Of a DNA stretch of 64,000 nucleotides, positions 8,925-17,188 are shown piece after piece. The DNA is from Paenibacillus sp. FSL R5-0490. GTDB taxonomy: Bacteria; Bacillota; Bacilli; Bacillales; Cytobacillaceae. The position numbers and the translations under genes are program-made. A model generated the notes under the pieces. The model had not been told where the DNA came from and ran no database searches. It was given only the letters and a program-made list of their open reading frames with translations. Every line of letters starts with the position of its first letter. Position 1 is the first letter of the stretch. The stretch is taken from positions 42,514 through 106,513 of the forward strand of contig NZ_MRTQ01000020.1 of the NCBI RefSeq assembly GCF_001956215.1. Reading direction: 5' to 3'.

Positions 8925-10026
8925 AACAGCAGATAAATTTGGTTCATATAGTAAAGATGATGTTGTCTTTTTATTGAAGGATTTAAGCGGATATTCACTT
9001 GAAGGATCCATTGAGCAAAGAGAAAAAAACATTCAGTCCGGTCAGCATTATAGTGAAACACTTCCTATTGAATATCAGCCGCCTGAAAAATACCTTTCTC
9101 TGTTTTGGGAGACACTTGATGTTTATAAACGGAAAACAGCATTGTCAACAGGAGCGGTTTCTGAGCAGATCTGGAAGAAAAAAGGAAAAAATACTGTTTT
9201 AGTTTCTCTCGCGAGAGCCGGAACACCTGTTGGAATTCTGATAAAGAGGTATCTTTCTGAAGTTTATGGTGTGAGTTTGCCGCATTACAGCATATCCATT
9301 ATCAGGGACCGGGGGATTGACGAAAATGCCATAAAGCATATTCTGAACTCACATCCCGGATGTGAAATTCAATTTGTGGACGGATGGACAGGAAAAGGGG
9401 CTATTTCCATTGAATTAACCAAGGCCTGCAGACAATTCCAGGAAACTTATGGTGTTATTCTCGATGATACCTTGGCCGTTCTTGCTGATCCTGGTTATTG
9501 CACAACCCTATATGGAACGAGGGAAGATTTTCTGATTCCAAGTGCCTGTCTCAACTCAACTGTTTCAGGATTAGTCAGCAGAACAGTATTCAATAAATCC
9601 TTAATTGGGCCGGAAGATTTCCATGGCGCCAAATATTATAGCGAGCTGGAAGAAGCAGATGTTTCAAACCATTATCTCTCAGCTGTAGCAGAGGAGTTCC
9701 CGGCTATTAAGCAGGAAGCTTTCGAACTTGCGAAAAGGATTATGGAAAACCCGGGGGAAGCAAGTTTTAAGGGCATGGAAGAGATTCAGAGAATACAAGA
9801 AGAATTTAATATTGAATCTATTAACTTTGTAAAGCCGGGAGTAGGCGAAACAACCAGAGTTCTTCTAAGAAGGCTTCCATGGAAAATTTTGATGAAAGAT
9901 CCGGAAAGTCCATATGTTGGCCATATTGTCATGCTGGCCCGGGAGCGGAATGTTGAGGTTATTCATTATCCTGATATGAGTTATACCTGCTGCGGATTAA
10001 TTAAAAAGACTGGAGAAAATTCATGA
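8917..10026 (+). CDS. StiP-type protein with PELOTA-like C-terminal domain
   Basis: This 369-residue protein corresponds to the StiP family (first described as a PRTase-like domain, later as a cysteine-protease-like fold) fused to a PELOTA-type RNA-binding domain. Visible landmarks are VSLARAGTPVG (96-106), FVDGWTGKGAI (153-163), ADPGYC (190-195), IPSACLNSTVSGLVSRT with C211, and FHGAKYY with H236; C195/C211 and H236 are candidates for catalysis. The last ~80 residues (RVLLRRLPW through the CC pair near the end) fit PELOTA. ATG 8917 lies after GGAGGTG; an upstream in-frame GTG at 8908 is part of that ribosome site and is rejected. Ends overlap both neighbours. Confidence 0.82.
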   Translation: MNKTADKFGSYSKDDVVFLLKDLSGYSLEGSIEQREKNIQSGQHYSETLPIEYQPPEKYLSLFWETLDVYKRKTALSTGAVSEQIWKKKGKNTVLVSLARAGTPVGILIKRYLSEVYGVSLPHYSISIIRDRGIDENAIKHILNSHPGCEIQFVDGWTGKGAISIELTKACRQFQETYGVILDDTLAVLADPGYCTTLYGTREDFLIPSACLNSTVSGLVSRTVFNKSLIGPEDFHGAKYYSELEEADVSNHYLSAVAEEFPAIKQEAFELAKRIMENPGEASFKGMEEIQRIQEEFNIESINFVKPGVGETTRVLLRRLPWKILMKDPESPYVGHIVMLARERNVEVIHYPDMSYTCCGLIKKTGENS

Positions 10027-10820
10027 GGATGTTTGCATCAGATTTGGACAGGACACTGATCTACTCAAATAAAGCACTCGCTGATTTTGGGCAGTCAGGA
10101 GAAGATTTAATAGGTGTTGAGCGTAAAGATGGCAGGGAAATTGCCTTTATGACACAAGAAGCTCGAAGATTACTGGAAGAGATAGCTGCTCAAATGCTCT
10201 TTGTGCCTGTTACAACGAGAACTTATGAGCAATATAAACGTATTTTCATTTTTAAAGATGCCCTTAACATTCCTTACGCTGTCACATCCAATGGTGCCAA
10301 TATCCATTATTATGGAAAACCTCTTGAGGAGTGGTCTGTCATAGTCCGAAAGCGTCTGAAGACGGAGTGTGCTTTGCTTGAGGAAATGATGGACAGATTA
10401 AAAAGCCTGGAACTGAACGGGAAAATAAAAATGGCTGAAAATCTTTTCTTTTATTATATTCTTGAAGAAAAATTAACAGCTGAAGCCAAAAAAGCAATTG
10501 CTGATCTGGCAGAATCCTTTGGGTGGAGGATATCCCATCAGGGAAGGAAGCTGTATTTTATGCCAAATCCCATCTGTAAGGGCGAGGCAGTGAAATTCAT
10601 TCAGGAACGGGAAGATATAAATATAGTTTTTGGGGCAGGCGATTCCATGCTTGATCATGACTTTTTAAAGTACTGCGACTATGCATTTGTCCCCAGCCAC
10701 GGAGAACTCGTAGCCGAAAAGTCCATCACATCTCCATACTTGATTACTGCTAATGTAGGGACAGCGGCAGGGGAAGAAATTCTAAAAAATATATCAAATA
10801 GTATTAAAGAAAAAGTTTAG
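10023..10820 (+). CDS. HAD-superfamily phosphatase of the Ter biosynthetic module
   Basis: A haloacid dehalogenase phosphatase of 265 residues. Motif I is SDLDRT with nucleophile D7 and acid D9; a motif II-like threonine follows in PVTTRTYEQY; motif IV is GAGDSMLDHDFL near residues 205-216. The cap pattern resembles sucrose-phosphate-phosphatase/Cof-type enzymes. It probably removes a phosphate from the ribosylated product of the preceding enzymes. The ATGA overlap with the StiP gene shows translational coupling. A terminator follows the stop at once, so the lyase-PRTase-StiP-HAD set forms one operon of four overlapping genes. Confidence 0.85.
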   Translation: MRMFASDLDRTLIYSNKALADFGQSGEDLIGVERKDGREIAFMTQEARRLLEEIAAQMLFVPVTTRTYEQYKRIFIFKDALNIPYAVTSNGANIHYYGKPLEEWSVIVRKRLKTECALLEEMMDRLKSLELNGKIKMAENLFFYYILEEKLTAEAKKAIADLAESFGWRISHQGRKLYFMPNPICKGEAVKFIQEREDINIVFGAGDSMLDHDFLKYCDYAFVPSHGELVAEKSITSPYLITANVGTAAGEEILKNISNSIKEKV

Positions 10821-11065
10821 TCCGGCTGGTCCCTCAGCCATTTTTTTAAAACGATAAATAAGCAAAAGCAAAAAGTATAGCTTCCTGTAAAGATTAAACT
10901 GCTGATGGAAATAGACTGGTAACTGGCAAAAGAGAAGATGGCAAGGATCATTGACAAGAAAAAGATGTCTATAAAAACAAAGGAACTTGAACATAAAGTA
11001 TTCCTGATTATATCCAGATCATGATCAATCCCCCGATATCTCACTCTTCGAAAAAGCAGCCTCAT
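10817..11065 (-). CDS. Small two-span membrane protein
   Basis: An 82-residue ORF with two or three strongly hydrophobic stretches (around 27-47 and 52-72), a basic N-terminus (MRLLFRRVRYR) and a charged C-terminus (KKWLRDQ), which is a plausible topology for a real membrane protein. GAGGAAGGTGA lies upstream of the ATG. It converges on the HAD gene and overlaps it by four bases. I do not recognise a family. It sits inside the Ter cluster between the biosynthetic operon and the yceG promoter, so it may be an accessory, but it is on the opposite strand and need not be related. Confidence 0.6.
   Translation of the reverse strand: MRLLFRRVRYRGIDHDLDIIRNTLCSSSFVFIDIFFLSMILAIFSFASYQSISISSLIFTGSYTFCFCLFIVLKKWLRDQPD
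10824..10848 (+). terminator. Intrinsic terminator after the HAD gene
   Basis: GGCTG and CAGCC around a six-base loop, then A and seven T residues. It lies inside the 3' end of the convergent membrane-protein gene. Confidence 0.7.
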
Positions 11066-11170
11066 GCTGATTCACCTTCCTCTTCCAGGGTACTCCACTT
11101 TATGCGGGGACAGGAATAAAGGTGAAAAAGTCCATCTGAGTTCATTCAGCAATGAAAAATAATACTGAAA

Positions 11171-11196
11171 TGAAACTTTCTGCCTGTTAATTCGTA
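11171..11196 (+). promoter_or_regulatory. ECF-sigma (SigW/SigM-type) promoter for yceG-telA-terD
   Basis: TGAAAC (11171-11176), a 16-base spacer and CGTA (11193-11196) repeat the same exact architecture seen before the first terD. The predicted transcript would have a leader of about 150 bases, which includes a small hairpin (TCCCG 11268-11272 with CGGGA 11283-11287), before the TTG start of yceG. Confidence 0.78.
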
Positions 11197-11355
11197 AAGA
11201 AAGTAAACCATTTTAGAAAAAGGCTGTATTCCTATGATATGATGGTAATAAGTTTACATATTTATTGTCCCGTGCCATTATCCGGGAACTGAAACGCAAT
11301 TTTTGAATGAAATGATAAGAATGCATCTTTCGCTCATAGAGGGAAGGGATAAAAA

Positions 11356-12999
11356 TTGAACTTGTCGTACAGTCAAATTAAAACTCACATCTTAAAGGTT
11401 ACATATGAGAACTGGAGCTCTCAGTTAACAAAGCCTAATCATGAACGTGAAAGTTACAGAGAGGAACAGCAAACGCTGCATGTTGGCCAAATTGTTGCCA
11501 GATTTCTTGGAGTTCCCCTTGATGAAGATGAATATTATAATCGTCTTTTTGATCTAATTCACACACAGAATTCAGGGCTTCTCCTCCTCAGTGAAGAACA
11601 TCTGGATAAAACCATTAATAACCAGCAGTTTCAGGCGATACAAAAAGTCCTTAATATTAACCGGGAACAGAATTTATCCATAAACCGATTTGCTGCTTTT
11701 CTAGATGGAGAACAGCTGCTGCTCAAATCTTCCTCACCTTCTCTGCACAGGAAAATAAGAGAAGCGATGATTAGTATGCTGAACCTTTTTTCTGAAAAGG
11801 AAACGGGCGGCTTAAAAAACCAGGATATAAGAAGAGTGCTTGTTGATGTGATTAAGTGGTCCGCTAATCATTTTGGCACAGAACTTAAAGATATTGATCC
11901 GAAATTGGGCATGCCAAAAGTCCTTTGGTACGGGAATGGGAAAAAGAGTCATTATTACTTTTTGTACTACCTAATACAAATCGGGTGCGATATTCTTTAT
12001 TTTTCTCCTTCAGGAGAAGACCTTTTTGCAGAGATGGGTCAGGAAGTTCAGGATTCTTTTGTACATCATTATCCAGAAAAGAAAAAGCCTGAACCTTTCC
12101 CGCAGGAAAAGAGAAGAAGGAGTGCTACAGTCGCTTATAGGGCATCCAGGGAAATAGAAACCATCCTTAACCATGAGGGTTCAGGCCTTTATAAACCCTG
12201 GCAGCTTAGGGAGTATACTCCTTCTTCTGTGACCCTGAAAACTACTTATGATGAACTTTTTATTTTAATTAAAGAGAAAGCCATGATCCGTCCAAACTTT
12301 GAGGTGAAGGATGGAAGGGTCATGATACCGTCCATTTTTTCAAAGATCCAGGGAGTAAGCAGGAACCGCAAGGAATACTGGGATCGAATACAAACGATCA
12401 GCCAATATGAAGAAAGTCTGCTGATAAGGAGATTTCCTTTTACAAACAGCGTCAACAATGATTTTCGGTTCCATTATCGCAATGCACTGAACAGGGAAGG
12501 AAAACTAGACCCTGAAAAAATCATTTCAGGGCACTATTGGAGGTATCAGCAGCTTCCTGGCGGTCTTCAAAATGGGATTGCAAAGGCCATTAGAAATATG
12601 TGTGAACGTCCGCGATTAAAGCCGCTGCCTGGTGAATCGGAAGAAGAATTGAAGATTTATCTGTTCAGCCAAAGCCTGCAAATTCCGCCGAGCATTCTAA
12701 AATTAATGCAGCAATTTGATTACTCGCAGGAAGTTCCTAAGATTATCCTCTATAATAACGAACTGAACGGGACGATGGTAAGATCGGATGCAGCACTCCT
12801 TTTGCTGCTTAATCAGTTTGGGATAGATATTGTACTGTATAATCCGCCGGGCCATAACGACATTGAAAACTTCATTGAGGAAGATTTATATGATGTTCAC
12901 TGGCTTGAGGATGTTGTTTTTGAACAGGAATTTAAGGAGCCATCCTTTCTTAAAAAGGTTCTCTTTCAAGGATTATTAAAAAATTTAAAGGGTGATTGA
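11356..12999 (+). CDS. yceG: YceG-like component of the toxic-anion/Ter system
   Basis: A 547-residue protein matching B. subtilis YceG in length and in its position directly before telA/yceH. It is a cytoplasmic, mostly helical sequence without signal peptide or membrane span. I cannot point to a catalytic motif; the family is known only as a companion of TelA and TerD genes. Two similar-looking halves are suggested by recurring phrases such as KVLWYGNGKKSHYYFLYYL and KIILYNNELNGTMV, each followed by a short strand/helix pattern ending in DILYFSP or DIVLYNPPG. The start is TTG at 11356 behind GGGAAGGGA. The stop overlaps the ribosome site region of telA. Confidence 0.85.
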   Translation: MNLSYSQIKTHILKVTYENWSSQLTKPNHERESYREEQQTLHVGQIVARFLGVPLDEDEYYNRLFDLIHTQNSGLLLLSEEHLDKTINNQQFQAIQKVLNINREQNLSINRFAAFLDGEQLLLKSSSPSLHRKIREAMISMLNLFSEKETGGLKNQDIRRVLVDVIKWSANHFGTELKDIDPKLGMPKVLWYGNGKKSHYYFLYYLIQIGCDILYFSPSGEDLFAEMGQEVQDSFVHHYPEKKKPEPFPQEKRRRSATVAYRASREIETILNHEGSGLYKPWQLREYTPSSVTLKTTYDELFILIKEKAMIRPNFEVKDGRVMIPSIFSKIQGVSRNRKEYWDRIQTISQYEESLLIRRFPFTNSVNNDFRFHYRNALNREGKLDPEKIISGHYWRYQQLPGGLQNGIAKAIRNMCERPRLKPLPGESEEELKIYLFSQSLQIPPSILKLMQQFDYSQEVPKIILYNNELNGTMVRSDAALLLLLNQFGIDIVLYNPPGHNDIENFIEEDLYDVHWLEDVVFEQEFKEPSFLKKVLFQGLLKNLKGD

Positions 13000-13001
13000 A
13001 A

Positions 13002-14108
13002 ATGAATCCGACCAAATCAGCAGAACAAAATTTAACAGCCCAGCTGCAGGATGATAAATTAACCGAAAATAACGTTTCAGAAATTAAGCTTGCTCTAAGA
13101 CAGGAGCCTGAGGTGCAAAATCTGGCCAGGTCCATTGATGAGAAGGATCAAATTCAAATACTTGAATTCGGCAAAGAGCCTGCTGTTCAGATTTCCCGCT
13201 TCTCTGACCAGATATTGAGCAACATGAGAACAACGAAGGTTGAAGATTCAGGTGAACTTTTAAAGCAGCTCGGCAGAATCATGGACAAATTTGACAAGAA
13301 GGATTTCGAGCAGGGACCTAAAGGCATATTTGGCAAGCTTTTCAAGCGCGGAGAAAAAATGATTGAGAAGCTTTTCGGAAAATACCAGACAATGGGTGCG
13401 GAAATTGATAAAGTGTATGTTGAAATTTCCAAATACCAAAGTGAAATGGTCGATTCTACAACCATGCTTGAACAAATGTATGAGCAGAATTATCAGTACT
13501 ATCTGACGCTCGAAAAATATGCTGTTGCAGGACAAATGAAAGCCGATGATTTAAAGGCCAATCAGCTTCCACAGCTGGAAGCGCGGGCGGCTCAGGGGGA
13601 TCAGATGGCTTCGATGCAGCTTGATACGTTAAGAAATGCCGTCGATTTACTCGAGCAAAGAGTTTATGATCTTGAAATGGCTAAAATGGTTGCCCTTCAG
13701 ACAGCACCGCAAATCCGGCTGCTTCAGAGAGGAAATACCAAGCTTATCGGTAAGATTAATTCTGCCTTTGTAACCACTATTCCAATCTTTAAAAACGGTC
13801 TGATTCAGGCAGTCGCAGCGAAAAGACAAAAGCTTGTTGCTGATTCTATGAGCGAGCTGGACAGACGGACAAATGAAATGCTGGTGCGCAATGCGCAGAA
13901 TATTTCAAACCAAAGTGCTGATATTGCAAGATTGGCAGGCGGTCCAAGCATTAAGATTGAAACGATTGAGGAATCCTGGAATATCATCATGAAAGGTATG
14001 CAGGAGACAAAATCAATAGAAGAAGAAAACAAACGTCTGCGGGAAGAAGGAACCAGGAGACTGGAACAGCTCCAGGACAATTTTAAAAAAATGAAGCAGC
14101 AGGGTTAG
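13002..14108 (+). CDS. yceH: TelA/YceH toxic anion resistance protein
   Basis: TelA-family proteins (KlaA/YceH) accompany TerC/TerD and confer tolerance to tellurite and some envelope-active agents; the mechanism is not known. The 368-residue sequence is soluble, strongly helical and charged, with coiled-coil-like stretches around residues 120-180 and at the C-terminus. The middle segment with TAPQIRLLQRGNTKLIGKIN is typical of the family. ATG 13002 is preferred over the in-frame TTG at 12996 because AAAGGGTGA is optimally spaced to it. It follows yceG with almost no gap and precedes the second terD by 52 bases, so the three form one ECF-controlled unit. Confidence 0.92.
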   Translation: MNPTKSAEQNLTAQLQDDKLTENNVSEIKLALRQEPEVQNLARSIDEKDQIQILEFGKEPAVQISRFSDQILSNMRTTKVEDSGELLKQLGRIMDKFDKKDFEQGPKGIFGKLFKRGEKMIEKLFGKYQTMGAEIDKVYVEISKYQSEMVDSTTMLEQMYEQNYQYYLTLEKYAVAGQMKADDLKANQLPQLEARAAQGDQMASMQLDTLRNAVDLLEQRVYDLEMAKMVALQTAPQIRLLQRGNTKLIGKINSAFVTTIPIFKNGLIQAVAAKRQKLVADSMSELDRRTNEMLVRNAQNISNQSADIARLAGGPSIKIETIEESWNIIMKGMQETKSIEEENKRLREEGTRRLEQLQDNFKKMKQQG

Positions 14109-14160
14109 TCAGCTGCACATTTTTAAATAAAATATAAATTATTGACGAGGTGGAATTGAT

Positions 14161-14772
14161 ATGGCAATAAATCTTCAAAAAGGCCAGCGTGTTGACTTAA
14201 CTAAAGGAAATCCGGGATTATCTAAAATTATGGTAGGATTAGGCTGGGATCCAGTTCAAAAAAGCGGAGGCGGCGGTCTCCTGGGATCTTTATTCGGAGG
14301 CGGCGGCGGAGCAAATATCGACTGTGACGCTTCTGTAATCATGCTTGGTGAAAATGGAAAGCTTAAAAGCAATAAAGATGTCATTTACTTCGGCAATTTA
14401 AAAAGCAGCGACGGAAGTGTCCAGCATACGGGGGACAATCTGACAGGAGCAGGAGATGGAGACGACGAGCAGGTGCTGATTGATTTAAGCAGAGTGCCTG
14501 CACACATTCACAAAATGGTATTCGTTGTAAACATTTATGACAGTGTAAAGAGAAAGCAGCATTTCGGAATGATCCAAAATGCCTTCATCAGAGTAGTAAA
14601 CTCCGGCAACAATCAGGAACTGATTCATTACAACCTGACTGACAACTACAGCGGAAGTACCAGCTTAATAGTTGGAGAGATTTATCGCCATGGAAGCGAT
14701 TGGAAGTTTGCAGCAGTGGGTACTGGGACGGCTTCTCCAGGCCTTTCAGATGTAGTGCGCTCTTATTCTTAA
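14161..14772 (+). CDS. TerD-family stress protein with glycine-rich insert (second copy)
   Basis: A second TerD domain of 203 residues, opening with INLQKGQRVDL and ending with EIYRHGSDWKF. It differs from the first copy by a glycine-rich insert at residues 35-50 (SGGGGLLGSLFGGGGG) just before the first acidic cluster, where DFDLD is replaced by NIDCD. The second acidic segment DNLTGAGDGDDEQ is intact. Such an insert is seen in the YceC-like subtype. The altered first cluster may change metal binding. GAGGTGG precedes the ATG. It is the last gene of the yceG-telA-terD unit and is followed by a strong terminator. Confidence 0.92.
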   Translation: MAINLQKGQRVDLTKGNPGLSKIMVGLGWDPVQKSGGGGLLGSLFGGGGGANIDCDASVIMLGENGKLKSNKDVIYFGNLKSSDGSVQHTGDNLTGAGDGDDEQVLIDLSRVPAHIHKMVFVVNIYDSVKRKQHFGMIQNAFIRVVNSGNNQELIHYNLTDNYSGSTSLIVGEIYRHGSDWKFAAVGTGTASPGLSDVVRSYS

Positions 14773-14787
14773 TAAAAATCAACTTCG

Positions 14788-14817
14788 AAGGGGTCCGAAA
14801 TTACTCGGGCCCTTTTT
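14788..14817 (+). terminator. Intrinsic terminator closing the Ter cluster
   Basis: AAGGGGTCCGA pairs with TCGGGCCCTT, with one G-U pair, followed by five T residues. Confidence 0.85.
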
Positions 14818-14870
14818 GAATTTTCATAAAAGTTTCCCATCATTTGTTTCCTTTTAATCATCCTTTCATA

Positions 14871-14879
14871 TGTTATAAT
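14871..14879 (+). promoter_or_regulatory. Extended -10 promoter element
   Basis: TGTTATAAT is a perfect TATAAT with an upstream TG, in an AT-rich stretch 126 bases before the lethal-factor-like gene. The -35 is weak. It leaves a leader of roughly 120 bases. Confidence 0.5.
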
Positions 14880-15004
14880 TTTAATAGATTATCAGATCGG
14901 TTAAAGATTTTTTCTCCATTCAGGCAGTTCCGCAGCTTATATACTTCAAAGAGCTCTGTTGCCCGCAAATTATACATCTTAGACTAGCAGAAGGGGCTTT
15001 TAAC

Positions 15005-15706
15005 ATGCGCAAAATGGCACTTACATTTACAATTATGATTGTTTCCCTTGCACTGCTTGGGAATTCTCAGGCTGCCATGGGCGGCATAAAACTAAAGGAT
15101 TACCCGCATTCCTCCCAGCTTAAAGAGTTTCTCAGTCTGAAATCTCCACGCCAGCTTGGTGAAATCTTTATTGTGCCTCTCGAACCTTTTGATGAGAGGG
15201 AGGCTGCAGAGATGATTTCCCGGGTGGATCATCTGCCGGCTTCCCTGCTCTCCAAAATAGAGGATGAAGATATCAGGGTGAAATTATTCACGGGGAAACT
15301 TACTGATAACCCTACAGCGCAGCATCTCGCAGGGATAATACCACGAGGCTATACAGGGGATACCACTTGGGATGATGTCCCGGGGATTGGCGGAGCAAAA
15401 ACAGTCCTTGTAAAAATAGGCTTCAGTGAGAAGGGGAAAGGTCATGGATCCATTAATCTGGAACTTCATGAACTTGCCCATTCTGTTGATCGTCATGTGT
15501 ACGATGGCATTCGATTTAATCAGAAGTTTCTCTCTGTGTGGAAAGCGGAAAAAGCTAAATTGTTCCCTGGCCAAAATTATCTTCTTTCCTTCCCGGAAGA
15601 ATATTTCGCTGAGGCTTTTGCGATGTATTTTGCAGAAGGGGAATCGAGGGAATTATTAAGAGAGAATGCTCCGAAAACCTATGATTTTATAAAAAAGTTA
15701 AACTGA
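15005..15706 (+). CDS. Secreted anthrax-lethal-factor-like zinc metalloprotease homologue
   Basis: A 233-residue exported protein. Residues 1-24 form a signal peptide (hydrophobic core TIMIVSLALLGNSQA). The zinc-protease motif HELAH lies at 155-159 within HELAHSVDRH, and a downstream EEYFAEAFAMYF (198-209) supplies the third ligand, the same arrangement (HExxH ... E-[FY]-F-A-E-A-F) as the catalytic domain of anthrax lethal factor and related ATLF-like proteins. It lacks a protective-antigen-binding domain, so it is not a toxin component by itself; a role in wall or spore processing is as likely. AGAAGGGG precedes the ATG. It stands alone between the Ter cluster and thyA. Confidence 0.8.
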   Translation: MRKMALTFTIMIVSLALLGNSQAAMGGIKLKDYPHSSQLKEFLSLKSPRQLGEIFIVPLEPFDEREAAEMISRVDHLPASLLSKIEDEDIRVKLFTGKLTDNPTAQHLAGIIPRGYTGDTTWDDVPGIGGAKTVLVKIGFSEKGKGHGSINLELHELAHSVDRHVYDGIRFNQKFLSVWKAEKAKLFPGQNYLLSFPEEYFAEAFAMYFAEGESRELLRENAPKTYDFIKKLN

Positions 15707-15796
15707 TATACCCTTTTTTTTATAATTTTTAACTAATGTTAAACAATCGGAAATTGTGTACAATAGCAATGAGTATTTTAAAAAGGTTGGGTTGAT

Positions 15797-16591
15797 ATGA
15801 AACAATATTTGGATCTTTGCAGGCATGTTCTGGAAAATGGCACAAAAAAAGAAGACCGTACAGGCACAGGTACAATAAGCACGTTTGGATATCAGATGCG
15901 CTTTAACCTGCAGGAGGGCTTCCCGCTTGTTACTACTAAGAAATTGCATCTAAAATCCATTATCCATGAGCTATTATGGTTTTTAAATGGAGATACAAAT
16001 GTGAGATACCTTCAGGACAATGGTGTGCGGATATGGAATGAGTGGGCTGATGAGGAAGGGAATCTAGGGCCCGTTTATGGACATCAGTGGAGATCCTGGA
16101 CAGGTGCTGATGGAAATACAGTTGATCAGATCACCAGCCTGATTGAGCAAATCAAAACAAATCCTGATTCCCGCCGCCTGATTGTAAATGCATGGAATGT
16201 TGGAGAAATTGAAAAGATGGCTTTGCCGCCTTGCCACTGCCTATTCCAGTTTTACGCTGCAGATGGAAAGCTATCCTGCCAGCTTTATCAGAGATCTGCA
16301 GATGTCTTTCTCGGCGTGCCGTTTAATATCGCTTCCTATGCTTTACTGACTATGATGGTTGCGCAGGTTTGCGATCTGGAGCCTGGTGAATTTGTTCATA
16401 CTTTCGGTGATGTGCATATCTACCAGAATCATCTTGAACAGGTAAACCTCCAGCTGGGCCGTGATCCCCGAAAGCTTCCAAAAATGAAGATTAATCCAGA
16501 TGTGAAAGATATTTTCAGCTTTAAGTTTGACGATTTCCAGCTTGAAGACTATGATCCGCATCCTCATATTAAAGGAGTTGTCAGTGTATGA
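15797..16591 (+). CDS. thyA: Thymidylate synthase (ThyA/ThyB type)
   Basis: Converts dUMP to dTMP using methylenetetrahydrofolate. The 264 residues equal the E. coli enzyme in length, and the catalytic cysteine is C146 in LPPCHC. Other markers are the phosphate-binding RTGTGT at 21-26, [10 protein letters not shown] at 125-134 and [10 protein letters not shown] near 206-215. The ATG lies after AAAGGTTGGG. It overlaps the dihydrofolate reductase gene by ATGA, so the reaction product dihydrofolate is recycled by a co-translated partner. The thyB-dfrA pair is conserved in B. subtilis. Confidence 0.98.
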   Translation: MKQYLDLCRHVLENGTKKEDRTGTGTISTFGYQMRFNLQEGFPLVTTKKLHLKSIIHELLWFLNGDTNVRYLQDNGVRIWNEWADEEGNLGPVYGHQWRSWTGADGNTVDQITSLIEQIKTNPDSRRLIVNAWNVGEIEKMALPPCHCLFQFYAADGKLSCQLYQRSADVFLGVPFNIASYALLTMMVAQVCDLEPGEFVHTFGDVHIYQNHLEQVNLQLGRDPRKLPKMKINPDVKDIFSFKFDDFQLEDYDPHPHIKGVVSV

Positions 16592-17073
16592 TTTCTTTAA
16601 TGTGGGCAATGGATGAGAATCGTGTGATCGGCAGGGATAATAAACTTCCCTGGCATTTGCCTGAGGATTTAAAGTTTTTTAAAAGAACGACGATGGGGCA
16701 TCCGATTGCCATGGGACGCAAAACCTGGGATTCAATCGGGAGACCTCTGCCGGGAAGAGAAAATATTGTGATAACCCGTAATAAATCCTTTTCCTGTGAA
16801 GGATGTACAGTAGTACATACAGTTGAGGAGCTGCTGAAGTACAGCGGTGAGAGGGAAGATGAAATCTTTGTCATTGGCGGTGCCGAGATTTTCAAAGCCA
16901 TTCTTCCTGCAGCTGATCGGCTATATCTGACTATGATTTATGACCAATTTGAAGGGGACACATATTTTCCGGAATTGGACATGTCAGAATGGGACCTTCT
17001 TTCAAGGGAGAAGGGCACCAGGGATGAAAAAAATCCGTATGATTTTGAATTCCTCATTTATAAAAGAAAATAA
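16588..17073 (+). CDS. folA: Dihydrofolate reductase
   Basis: Reduces dihydrofolate to tetrahydrofolate with NADPH. The 161 residues show the family's N-terminus with the active-site acid D27 in [12 protein letters not shown], the NADPH segment [16 protein letters not shown] and the later [10 protein letters not shown]. The start codon overlaps the thyA stop (ATGA). A terminator follows. The gene is the target of trimethoprim in relatives (dfrA in B. subtilis naming); nothing in the visible active-site residues suggests an unusual form. Confidence 0.97.
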   Translation: MISLMWAMDENRVIGRDNKLPWHLPEDLKFFKRTTMGHPIAMGRKTWDSIGRPLPGRENIVITRNKSFSCEGCTVVHTVEELLKYSGEREDEIFVIGGAEIFKAILPAADRLYLTMIYDQFEGDTYFPELDMSEWDLLSREKGTRDEKNPYDFEFLIYKRK

Positions 17074-17080
17074 CCTTAAC

Positions 17081-17107
17081 AGCAGCTCGCGCCGGCGGGC
17101 TGCTTTT
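17081..17107 (+). terminator. Intrinsic terminator of thyA-folA
   Basis: AGCAGC and GCTGCT enclose a GC-rich inner stem and are followed by five T residues. Confidence 0.8.
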
Positions 17108-17188
17108 TAAAATTATTAAACTGTAACATATAGTGAAAGGATCCTGATTAATATATAATGTAAAACATCCCAACCCTTGGAGGTATGT

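Noticed and set aside
11277..11302. Another TGAAAC sequence closer to yceG
   Set aside because: The position 16 bases downstream is ATGA rather than CGTA, so the upstream TGAAAC-N16-CGTA is the better promoter.
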